Part shown: positions 51,558 through 60,700 of the stretch, piece by piece
Numbering within the stretch: the stretch's first letter is position 1
Layout of the letters: each line of letters opens with the position of its first letter
Source: Mariniphaga anaerophila
Lineage (GTDB): Bacteria > Bacteroidota > Bacteroidia > Bacteroidales > Prolixibacteraceae
Length of the DNA stretch: 64,000 nucleotides
Direction of reading: 5' to 3'
Assembly: GCF_900129025.1 (NCBI RefSeq)
Contig: NZ_FQUM01000001.1
Coordinates: 1 to 64,000 of the forward strand
Program-made: the position numbers and the translations under genes
The notes under the pieces: generated by a model
Told to the model about the DNA's origin: nothing
The model's database searches: none
What the model saw: the letters and a program-made list of their open reading frames with translations, nothing else

Positions 51558-53612
51558 TTATTTGATCAACTCAACGCTTCGTTTTACAAATTTATCCAAA
51601 TCGGCACCTTTTAGCATTCCGTTGGCCAGCAAAGCAAGGTCAACCAACTGTTTAGCCAGTTTGTTGTTTTTACCAAAGTCAGTCAGTTTTTCACGTTTCG
51701 ACTCTTCCAGTTTGGCCAGTTCGCTGTTCAACCCGTCCAGTTTTTCCTTATCGGCTTGTGGAACTTCTTCCTCTTTTTTGCCCTCTTTAGCTTTTTCCAG
51801 TTCGCTTACTTCAGCTTTTTTTGCCGTAATGTCAGCAGCAAGAGGTTCGAGCGTTTTGCTCAGTTTTTTATCTTTGGCTTCCAGTACTTTTTTTACCAGC
51901 GGGTGTGCAATATTCACAACAAGGTTCATGTTGTCGGGCATTTCTCCGTAGAAATTCATTCCGCCTTGTGTTGCACTCATCTCTTTCATACGGCGCATAA
52001 ATTCGCTCTGGGTAATAACCATCGGGCTTCCGGTTTCTCCTAAATCCTGAAAATCGACCAGGAAGGTATGCTTGTTGTTTTCCGGGCAAACGGCCTGGAA
52101 CACCGGAGAAAGCTCCTGCTTTTGTTCCCAGCTAAGTTCTTCTTTGGCAGAATCTTCTTTTTTAATCAGGTTTTCTACCACATCAGAATCTACCCGCACA
52201 AACTGGTGGTCCGGATGTTTTTGTTCGAACCGGCTAATGAGGTGCGGCGCAAGCACATCGTCAAGAACCAGCACATCGTATCCTTTTTCGCGTGCTGCTT
52301 CAATAAAGGTGTATTGTTCTTCTTTGTTGGTTGCGTACAGATGGACCAGCTTTTTGTCTTTGTCGGTCTGTGTGTCCTTAATCAGTTTTTCATATTCTTC
52401 AAAAGTGAAATATTTGTCTTCTGTATTTTTGAAGAGGAAAAACTTCATGGCGCGATCATAAAACTTGTCATCGGTAAGCATTCCGTATTCGATGAAAATT
52501 TTCAGGTCGTCCCATTTCTTTTCAAACTCGTCGCGTTTGTCTTTAAATAATTCGGCCAGCCGGTCGGCTACTTTTTTAGAAATGTGGCTGCTGATTTTTT
52601 TTACATTGGAGTCACTTTGCAGGTACGAACGCGACACGTTCAGCGGAATGTCGGGCGAATCGATTACCCCGTGCAACAGAGTAAGAAATTCAGGAACGAT
52701 GCCTTCTACCGAATCGGTTACAAATACCTGGTTGCTGTACAGCTGGATTTTGTTTTTTTGAACTTCGAAATTGTTTTTGATTTTCGGGAAGTACAAAATA
52801 CCGGTTAAGTTGAACGGATAATCCACATTCAGATGGATATAAAACAGCGGTTCTTCAGCCATCGGGTAAAGCCGGTGGTAAAAGCTCTGGTAGTCTTCAT
52901 CTTTCAGATCAGCCGGCATTTTTGTCCAGGCCGGTTCCGTATCGTTAATCTGATTGTCTTCGTCTGTTTCAACCTGTTTTCCGTCTTTCCATTCTTTCTT
53001 TTTTCCGTAGATTACCGGAACAGGCAGGAATTTGCAATATTTTTCGAGGATGTCGCCGATTTTATGTTCGTCCAGAAATTCTTCCGAATCGCTGTTCACG
53101 TGCATTACAATGTCGGTCCCGGCTTCATCCCGTTCAGTGTTTTCAATATTGTACGAAGGTGTTCCGTCGCAGCTCCATTTTACGGCTTGTGAACCCTCTT
53201 TATACGATTTGGTTATGATGTCCACCTTTTCAGAAATCATGAACGAGCTGTAAAACCCAAGTCCGAAATGGCCGATAATGGCATTGGCGTCTTTTTTATA
53301 TTTTTCAAGAAATTCGTTGGCGCCTGAAAAAGCTATCTGGTTAATGTACCTGTCGATTTCTTCAGCAGTCATTCCAATTCCATTATCCGAAACTGTAATG
53401 GTTTTAGCGTCTTTATCGAATTTTACCCTAACTTTCAGGTTTGTAACATCTCCGTTATATTCTCCTTTTGATGCCAGCGTTTTTAGCTTTTGCGAAGCAT
53501 CTACTGCATTTGATACAATTTCCCTGAGGAAAATATCATGATCGGAGTAAAGAAACTTTTTAATGATGGGGAACAGATTTTCACTGGTTACGCCAATTTT
53601 TCCTGTTTGCAT
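51558..53612 (-). CDS. htpG: Molecular chaperone HtpG (Hsp90)
   Basis: Bacterial Hsp90, 684 residues from the ATG at 53612 (MQTGKIGVTSENLF); an open frame reaching 53708 adds 32 residues without homology. The N-terminal ATPase has LREIVSNAVDAS, DNGIGM and GHFGLGFYSSFM, the middle domain has FPKIKNNFEVQKNKIQLY and SRSYLQSD, and the C-terminal dimerisation domain is preceded by a charged Lys/Glu insert typical of the phylum. No CIRCE or other heat-shock element is seen upstream (53613-53832), only a short TCGG/CCGA inverted repeat. Confidence 0.97.
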   Translation of the reverse strand: MQTGKIGVTSENLFPIIKKFLYSDHDIFLREIVSNAVDASQKLKTLASKGEYNGDVTNLKVRVKFDKDAKTITVSDNGIGMTAEEIDRYINQIAFSGANEFLEKYKKDANAIIGHFGLGFYSSFMISEKVDIITKSYKEGSQAVKWSCDGTPSYNIENTERDEAGTDIVMHVNSDSEEFLDEHKIGDILEKYCKFLPVPVIYGKKKEWKDGKQVETDEDNQINDTEPAWTKMPADLKDEDYQSFYHRLYPMAEEPLFYIHLNVDYPFNLTGILYFPKIKNNFEVQKNKIQLYSNQVFVTDSVEGIVPEFLTLLHGVIDSPDIPLNVSRSYLQSDSNVKKISSHISKKVADRLAELFKDKRDEFEKKWDDLKIFIEYGMLTDDKFYDRAMKFFLFKNTEDKYFTFEEYEKLIKDTQTDKDKKLVHLYATNKEEQYTFIEAAREKGYDVLVLDDVLAPHLISRFEQKHPDHQFVRVDSDVVENLIKKEDSAKEELSWEQKQELSPVFQAVCPENNKHTFLVDFQDLGETGSPMVITQSEFMRRMKEMSATQGGMNFYGEMPDNMNLVVNIAHPLVKKVLEAKDKKLSKTLEPLAADITAKKAEVSELEKAKEGKKEEEVPQADKEKLDGLNSELAKLEESKREKLTDFGKNNKLAKQLVDLALLANGMLKGADLDKFVKRSVELIK

Positions 53613-53832
53613 ATTTTTACGTTTTAAATAATACTTTTTTAATGTTTTGCACCCAAAAATCAAACCTTGTGCCAGTCGGTTATTCTGCCGATTTGTCACA
53701 CCCAGCACACTTTTTCGCGTGACTTTCGGTCATTTATTAAGCTGCAATGCACTGAAAAACTGATTAAAATAATGTTATCCTACGTCAAAAGACGCTTAAT
53801 TTGCAATAAGATAATTTTTGAAAATATTTTGT

Positions 53833-55305
53833 ATGAGCAATCTGGAAAACTACTTCGCTACGTTCAGGGAGAATATCATTGGTGTAGATCAGAAATTTGT
53901 ATCAGCATACGGAACACAAAAAATCGTTTACGGCGACTGGATTGCCAGCGGACGTCTTTACCGTCCCATCGAAGAAAAAATAGCCAGCGAGTTTGGGCCT
54001 TTTGTGGGAAACACACACACTGAAACCAGCGAAACCGGTTTGCTAATGACTCATGCCTACCACCGTTCACACGAAATTATCAAAAGCCATTTGAATGCCG
54101 GTCCCAACGACGTTATCATTACTGCCGGTTTTGGAATGACTGCTGTTATCAATAAATTTCAGCGTATTCTGGGGTTGAAGTACTGCGGACGTCTGACCTA
54201 TTCAAAGTGTTTAAAGGAACGCGAGCGGCCTGTGGTTTTTATCACCCATATGGAGCACCATTCCAATCAAACCTCATGGTACGAAACCAATGCCGAAGTT
54301 GTAATTGTTGAGCCGGGCGATGGATTGCTGGTTGAACCTGAAAATTTGCGCAAAGCACTGGAAAAATATAAAGACAGGCCCTTTAAAATTGGTTCGTTTA
54401 CCGCTTGTTCCAACGTTACCGGAGTGCGCACACCGTATAAAAAAATGGCTCGTTTGATGCACGAGTACGGCGGCGTTTGTTTTATCGATTTTGCAGCATC
54501 GGCGCCTTACGACGAGATAGACATGCATCCTGATGATCCGCTAGAGAAGCTGGATGCCGTGATGTTTTCTCCACACAAATTTTTGGGCGGACCCGGTTCT
54601 CCGGGCGTGCTGGTTTTCGACGCTTCCATGTATAAAAACCAGGTGCCCGATAATCCCGGCGGCGGAACAGTTGACTGGACAAATCCCTGGGGAAAGTATA
54701 AATATGTTGACGATATTGAGGCGCGTGAAGATGGCGGAACACCGGGCTTTCTGCAATCGATAAAAGCTGCGCTTTCGTTCCAGCTAAAGCATAAAATGGG
54801 TGTTGAAAATATGACTCGGCGGGAAAAAGAGTTGCTAAAACGGGCATTTAGCGGAATGGACAAAATTCCCGGGTTGAAAATTATGGCCGACAATGTTCGC
54901 GATCGTCTGGGAGTTATTTCTTTTTACATTGAGGGTATTCATTACAATTTGGTGGTGCAAATACTGAATGATAAATATGGAATTCAGACGCGTGGTGGTT
55001 GTGCCTGTGCTGGAACATACGGGCATTTTCTGCTGGAAGTGACCTACGAAAAATCGCAGGAAATTACGGAAAAGATCAGCCACGGCGACCTTTCCGAAAA
55101 ACCGGGTTGGGTGCGTTGGTCGCTGCATCCGGTAATGACAGATGCCGAAGTTGATTTGATGATTTCTGCGTTGAAAGACATTGTTGAAAACATCGGACAA
55201 TACCAGCTCGATTATATTTACGATAACCGCAAAAACATTTTCTGGCACAAAAACGATCCCGATGATGCCGCTCTGATGGAAAAGTGGTTTTCGCTGGAAA
55301 AGTAG
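53833..55305 (+). CDS. Class V aminotransferase / cysteine desulfurase-like enzyme
   Basis: PLP enzyme of fold type I, 490 residues from the ATG at 53833 (a TTG at 53818 is an alternative). Lys249 in FSPHKFLGGPGSPG is the Schiff-base lysine, FIDFAASAPYDEID gives the cofactor Asp, and THMEHHSNQTSW the stacking His. RGGCACAGTYGHFLL resembles the active-site Cys loop of selenocysteine lyase/SufS-like enzymes. It is longer than SufS (about 410) and has no suf genes nearby, so it may be a divergent desulfurase or a different lyase. Monocistronic and convergent with pbpC. Confidence 0.85.
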   Translation: MSNLENYFATFRENIIGVDQKFVSAYGTQKIVYGDWIASGRLYRPIEEKIASEFGPFVGNTHTETSETGLLMTHAYHRSHEIIKSHLNAGPNDVIITAGFGMTAVINKFQRILGLKYCGRLTYSKCLKERERPVVFITHMEHHSNQTSWYETNAEVVIVEPGDGLLVEPENLRKALEKYKDRPFKIGSFTACSNVTGVRTPYKKMARLMHEYGGVCFIDFAASAPYDEIDMHPDDPLEKLDAVMFSPHKFLGGPGSPGVLVFDASMYKNQVPDNPGGGTVDWTNPWGKYKYVDDIEAREDGGTPGFLQSIKAALSFQLKHKMGVENMTRREKELLKRAFSGMDKIPGLKIMADNVRDRLGVISFYIEGIHYNLVVQILNDKYGIQTRGGCACAGTYGHFLLEVTYEKSQEITEKISHGDLSEKPGWVRWSLHPVMTDAEVDLMISALKDIVENIGQYQLDYIYDNRKNIFWHKNDPDDAALMEKWFSLEK

Positions 55306-55333
55306 CCGAATTTTTGAAACAGGCAGTGGGTTA

Positions 55334-57712
55334 TTATTTCCCTGCTATGAAAAATCGTCGAACCAGGTTGTTCCCGTGCAAATCAGTAACATTCAGAATG
55401 TGCCATCCCGGTTTCGGATGAAATGCCATTTGATGAATTCCGGTGGTTTTTCCGATGTACTCGTTATCGATTTGCCAAAAAACTGTTGCCTTTTGCTGCC
55501 TGTGAACCAATTCAAAAATTAGCTGGCCGGGTGTGCCATCCAAATCGGTGGGGATAAAAAGGTTGTTCCATTCACGCGGATAAACAAATTCCATTGTTGC
55601 CAGGTGATCGTTACAACCCTGCAGCAGCGGTGGGAGAGTGGCGTACCCCGGATTCCTCGGTTTAAAATAATACTCCATGGCAGGAGGGAGAACAAACCAG
55701 TTTTTATGTGTCATTTTTGCAACCGGGTAGCAGGTTGCATCTACTCTGTAAGTGCCTTTTTTATTCAGATGAATCCGTTGATGGAACGGGCAAAGATTGA
55801 TTTTCGATCCCGTTGGAAGCCATACCTTTTTTATGGAATCACAATTGGAGCCGGGACGATAACCACTTGCTGCGCACAGTTCAATCTCCTCCATTTCGTC
55901 TACCGGCATTTGAAACCATGCGGAAGCCGGGAGCAATTCAAAAATGTCGAATAACAAAGGCGCTGCTGCAGTTATTCCGGTAAGTCCTGGTCGTCCTTCT
56001 CCGTCAGCGTTTCCTACCCACACCGAAACCACGTAGTCGCGGGTCATTCCTACGGCCCACGCATCCCGGAATCCAAAACTGGTACCGGTTTTCCAGGCAA
56101 TATTTCGTGCAGAGGCAAATGCCTGCCATCCTGCTTCCGATTCAGGTCTTCGTACCCGGAGCAATGCTTCCAGCGTTTCGTAAATTGCAGCAGCACGAAC
56201 TTCAGGCTGGGCACTTCGCAGCTCCTTTTGTTGATTTCCCTGTGGTTCACTTTTTTCCCACTGAAGTGGTTGGAATGGATGCGCGGAGTAGAACCCGTCA
56301 TTTTCGTCGTAGTTTTTCAGAATTGAAACCAACGACGTGTACATTCCGGACAAATCCCACAAATTGACTTCTGCGCCTCCCAAAATCAACGACAATCCGT
56401 AATGCCCGGGAGGATGCGTCAATGTTGTCATTCCTGCTTTTTTTAGGAACGAATAAAAAGGAGGTATTCCGTAATCTTTGAGCATTTGAACTGCCGGAAT
56501 GTTCAACGAACGGGCGAGTGCTTCTGCTGCCGGAACTGCACCGTTAAATTCCTTGTCGAAATTTGCCGGAGTGAATCCGCCAAAACGAGTGGGAATATCC
56601 GGGATGAGCATTTGCGGAGTAATCTGCCCGTCGTCAATCATTTTACAATAAAGAAACGGTTTTAAAATACTCCCTGTGCTTCGGGGAGCCTGAATAATAT
56701 CTACGTTGTTGCTGTGTGTGGTTTCTTTCCCGTCGAAATAATTTCCTACATAAGCTTTTACCTGGTGCGTTGCCGTTTCGGAAACAACAACTGCAATGTT
56801 GTAAATGTGGTTGGCTTCAATGTGCCGGCGGTGTTTTTTTATGCGTTCGGTTACTGCTTGCTGTAGCCCAAAATCGATGGTAGAGCAAATACGTTGCCCG
56901 CTGTTTTCATGAGCTGCTTTCTCTACCAAATGATATGCATTTAAAGGCAGAGCATTTACTTTTTCTGGAAGTGGTTCTGCCACAGAAAGACGGTAGGTGA
57001 GGCTGTCAATTGTTTCCGAAGTGAGTAACTTCTTCAGAACAAAATCGCGTTTTTCTTTTAGCCGGTCATCCAGTCGTCCGGGGTAAATTAACGATGGAGC
57101 ATTGGGCAACACCGCGAGCGTTGCCGATTCTGCCCACGAGAGCTGGCTCGGAGGCCGCGCGTACCATCGCCAGGCTGCGGCTTCAATTCCCACAACATTT
57201 CCCCCAAACGGCGCGTGGGAGGCGTACATATTAAGAATCTCCTTTTTTGTAAAGCGGAACTCCAGATTTAAAGCCCAAATCATCTCCACAATTTTGTTTT
57301 TTAAGGAACGCCGGCGGTTGCCCCTTGCCATTCTGCACACCTGCATGGTAAGTGTGCTGCCTCCGCTGACGGTTCTGCCTGCTTTTATGTTTTGTGCCAG
57401 CGCCCGTGCCAGCGCCACCGGATTTATTCCGGGATGATAATAGAAATACTTATCTTCGAATTGCAGCAGGCACTTTTCATATTTTTGAGGTACGGAATCG
57501 GCCGCCGGAAAACGCCACTGCTGATCGGCTGCAATGCGGGCACCAAGTAACCGGCCGTCGCTGCTTTCGAGCACGGTGGAATAAGGCGCATCAAAAAGCG
57601 GCCGCGGAACCCAAACGTAAAAAGCCAGGAAAAACGCAAAAAAAAGAATCCCTCCCATAAGAAGGATGCTTTTTTTTACGCTCTTTTTGTTTTCGCTGAA
57701 ATTCAATTTCAC
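55334..57712 (-). CDS. pbpC: Penicillin-binding protein 1C
   Basis: Bifunctional peptidoglycan synthase, 792 residues. A membrane anchor (about 15-37) is followed by the GT51 transglycosylase (Glu86 in QFEDKYFYYHPG, then GGSTLTMQVCRM and RKxxEIxxAxxLE-like KNKIVEMIWALNLE), the transpeptidase with SxxK (Ser348 in TGSILKPF), SLN and KTGTSFG (Lys541), and the C-terminal BiPBP_C domain (about 700-792). It is 42 bases downstream of the alpha-2-macroglobulin gene. That pair, like pbpC-yfhM in E. coli, is thought to repair and defend the envelope. Confidence 0.96.
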   Translation of the reverse strand: MKLNFSENKKSVKKSILLMGGILFFAFFLAFYVWVPRPLFDAPYSTVLESSDGRLLGARIAADQQWRFPAADSVPQKYEKCLLQFEDKYFYYHPGINPVALARALAQNIKAGRTVSGGSTLTMQVCRMARGNRRRSLKNKIVEMIWALNLEFRFTKKEILNMYASHAPFGGNVVGIEAAAWRWYARPPSQLSWAESATLAVLPNAPSLIYPGRLDDRLKEKRDFVLKKLLTSETIDSLTYRLSVAEPLPEKVNALPLNAYHLVEKAAHENSGQRICSTIDFGLQQAVTERIKKHRRHIEANHIYNIAVVVSETATHQVKAYVGNYFDGKETTHSNNVDIIQAPRSTGSILKPFLYCKMIDDGQITPQMLIPDIPTRFGGFTPANFDKEFNGAVPAAEALARSLNIPAVQMLKDYGIPPFYSFLKKAGMTTLTHPPGHYGLSLILGGAEVNLWDLSGMYTSLVSILKNYDENDGFYSAHPFQPLQWEKSEPQGNQQKELRSAQPEVRAAAIYETLEALLRVRRPESEAGWQAFASARNIAWKTGTSFGFRDAWAVGMTRDYVVSVWVGNADGEGRPGLTGITAAAPLLFDIFELLPASAWFQMPVDEMEEIELCAASGYRPGSNCDSIKKVWLPTGSKINLCPFHQRIHLNKKGTYRVDATCYPVAKMTHKNWFVLPPAMEYYFKPRNPGYATLPPLLQGCNDHLATMEFVYPREWNNLFIPTDLDGTPGQLIFELVHRQQKATVFWQIDNEYIGKTTGIHQMAFHPKPGWHILNVTDLHGNNLVRRFFIAGK

Positions 57713-57754
57713 TGTAACTGTTCAATACTGATCAAACAAACAATTTTCGCTTGT

Positions 57755-60700
57755 TTACTGATTTGTGATTTTTACCATTTGTCCCGGTTTTTGCGCGCGG
57801 ATACCTGCATCGTACATGGCTTCGCAACTAACAGGTGGCTGGTAAAACTGGCCTGTGTAGGCTGCGTTCAGGTAAAAAACAAATGTTTTTTGCTGGTTCA
57901 TAGTCAAATTGAAATAAGTGTAAACACGATCGTCCCGGATATCCTGGTAATCAAATGCAGAATTTTGCTCCTGCGGAATGTCATTCAATCGCTTGTTCAT
58001 AATTTCCCATCCTGAAGGGAATACCGCGTTCAACACCAATTGCTCATAATCTTTTAACGTTCCCGGATTTTTGACGGTTACTTCCATTCTAAAATCAACA
58101 CCCTGTTTTAGGTTCTGGGGGCTGACTTCATTTCCGCCTGCATCGAGGTATTTTACCTGCAATAATATGTTTTTCGAGGCAGCGGTTGTGTCTGTTCCCG
58201 AGGGAACTCCCCGGCCTAAAATTCTGACGTTGGTTGCTGTTTCTCCACGGTTTGTATATTCTAACCTGATTTGCCCGTCGGTATTTGGTGTTGCGGGAAT
58301 GGTGAGAATTGGATTATTTGACCGCAGTTCTGTTTTTGTTCCGTTTACCGTCAGCGAAAATTTGGTTTCTGAACTTCCCGACGCATATTCTTTTGCATAC
58401 ATGGCTGCCGACGACAGGCACCAGGCAGCTGTTTGCGTGCTCAGCCAGTCGCGTTGATTCATTTCCGAAGAAATGGTTTGTAGCAACTGCAACGCTTTTT
58501 CCTGCTCACCCAGCAGCACCAGTGTTTCAAGTATCATTGCTTTGTCGCGTAAGGCAGAGCCAAATGTTCCGCCCAACTCCCGGTAATCGTCAACCGTTGT
58601 GGTCAGGTTATTTACCAGTTGGCGCGCTGCTTCGGGTTGTCCGGCCAAAACATAGGCGGCTGCCAGTCGCCACGATACATCAGCCGACTTCCGGCTTTTC
58701 TCACGCAATCTGTTCATCGCGCCCAAATCAGGAGAACCGGCAAGCGCTAGGGTGTATAACCTGTATGCCTGAATGAAATCGTGGTTTCGGTGGTAAATAC
58801 CGTTTTCAAAACTTTCCTGCGGATTCCAGTTCCGTGCCGCAGAACGCTGAAAACTGAGCCACTGATTTTTTAAGCCTGAAGGAATGGAATATCCTTCGCT
58901 TTCGGCTTTCAACATAAAGTGGCCGGCATAACTGGTTGCCCACAGATCGGTTTCTGCAGCTCCCGGCCAGTAGCCAAAGCCTCCGCCGGAAACCTGATAC
59001 CCGGGCAATTTTTGAAGCGTGCTGCGAATATTGTCTTCAACCTCCATTTTTTTGTCGGCATTCAGCTCAATTAAATTACCAAGGAATAATTGAGGAAACG
59101 CTGCTGAAGTGAGTTGTTCTACGCACCCATGCGGATAACCGGTCAGGTAGTCGAGGTGTTTTGCAAGATTTATTGACGGAAACCCTGAAATTTCAACCCA
59201 TGCCTTGCTTTCTGCCACTTCTCCCGGAATCTGTAATTCTGCTTGCCAGTTCTCGCCGGGTTTCACCAATTTCGACTCTCCAATAGTAACGGGAGAGTTC
59301 GGATTTCGTATTTCCAGTTCAACCTCGTATGTTGCTTTTTCGCTGCCGCTTGTTGCTTCCACAAATATTTTCCCTGCGCCGGTTTCAGGTTTTACTTTTA
59401 GTTTGAAATAGGCCATTTTATCGCCGGTCTGTTCAAATTTCACCTGCTTGCTGCTTTCTCCGGAAACAGTTAACAACGAATTGGTTTTTACCTGAACCGA
59501 AACATTTTTGACTTCATCTTTCATGGCAAAAATATTCACCGGCAGACTTACCTCTTCGTTGGGAGCCAAAATCCTTGCCATGGTTGCCAGCAGCATTAGT
59601 CCTTTGCGTACCGGCACAGTTTTCTCTGTTTTTCCATACGCCCCGTTATTCCCGGCAATTACCATTGCCCTTACTGATCCTACGTACGAAGGCATTGTAA
59701 ATTCATGGGTTCCGGTTTCTCCCTTTTTAAGGGTGAACGGCCCGGCAAATTGAACAACCGGTTTAAAACGATTTATCTCTTTTTTTGCCGAATTCATCAT
59801 ATCTCCGTCGCCTCCAACAGCAAATGCTTTTTCGAGGCGTGCGCCATAAGCTCCGGCTACATCGTTATACAAATCCCATGTTTTTACACCCAGCGCTTCG
59901 CGTGAATAAAATGCTTCGTGCGGACTGGGTGTCGCAAAATTGGTAAGCCCCAGCAACCCTTCATCAACTACAGCAATAGTGTAGGTCATGGGTTTGTTAT
60001 TTGCCTCAGAAACCCGGAGTGTATATTTTGTTTCAGGTTTGATTTCTGCAGGTGTTTGAAGAACCGGGGTGAGCACTGTTTCCGGATTTTCCACGAAAAC
60101 AGGAATTACCCCGTACAAACGCAATGGAGCATCGTTTTCGGTTTGTCCGTACGGTTGTATTAAACTAACGTGCACGTAAAAATTTGGAGCCATACCGGAT
60201 TTGGCGTCAAAACTGAAGGTAGTTTGTTTGTCCTCTGTTTCCACCCAGAAAATATCGGTAACACCGGTTCCGTTTTCGAGGCTCACCAGCGCTTTTCCGG
60301 CTTTTGAAGAGGGGATGGTAATTTCTATTTTTTCGCCTACATTGTATTTTTCTTTGTCGGTGCGAAGCGTCAGCATAGTAGCGCCGTCGGCCACACCATC
60401 GGAACGCCAGCTTCCCCATTTCGACATGTAAAATGTTACACCGGCGGCATGCCCGCTTGTAACATCTTTCACCCAAAGCAAATACCTTCCGTTGTCTTCC
60501 CAATTTTTGTATTTGACATTCAGTTTTAATTTGGTTTTGTGGCCGGCATTGGCAATGTTCCACGTTGAAATCGGGCGGTAATATCTTCCGGAGACGTAGT
60601 GAGCCAGGTATTCATCGCCTGATTCCCACCACCAGCGCCAGTCTATTTTGTACAGTTTTGCCTCCAGGTTTTCGCCTGAAACCGGTTTTCCCGTAGCATC

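Noticed and set aside
53613-53832. Heat-shock operator (CIRCE) upstream of htpG
   Set aside because: No TTAGCACTC-type inverted repeat; only a 4-bp TCGG/CCGA pair.
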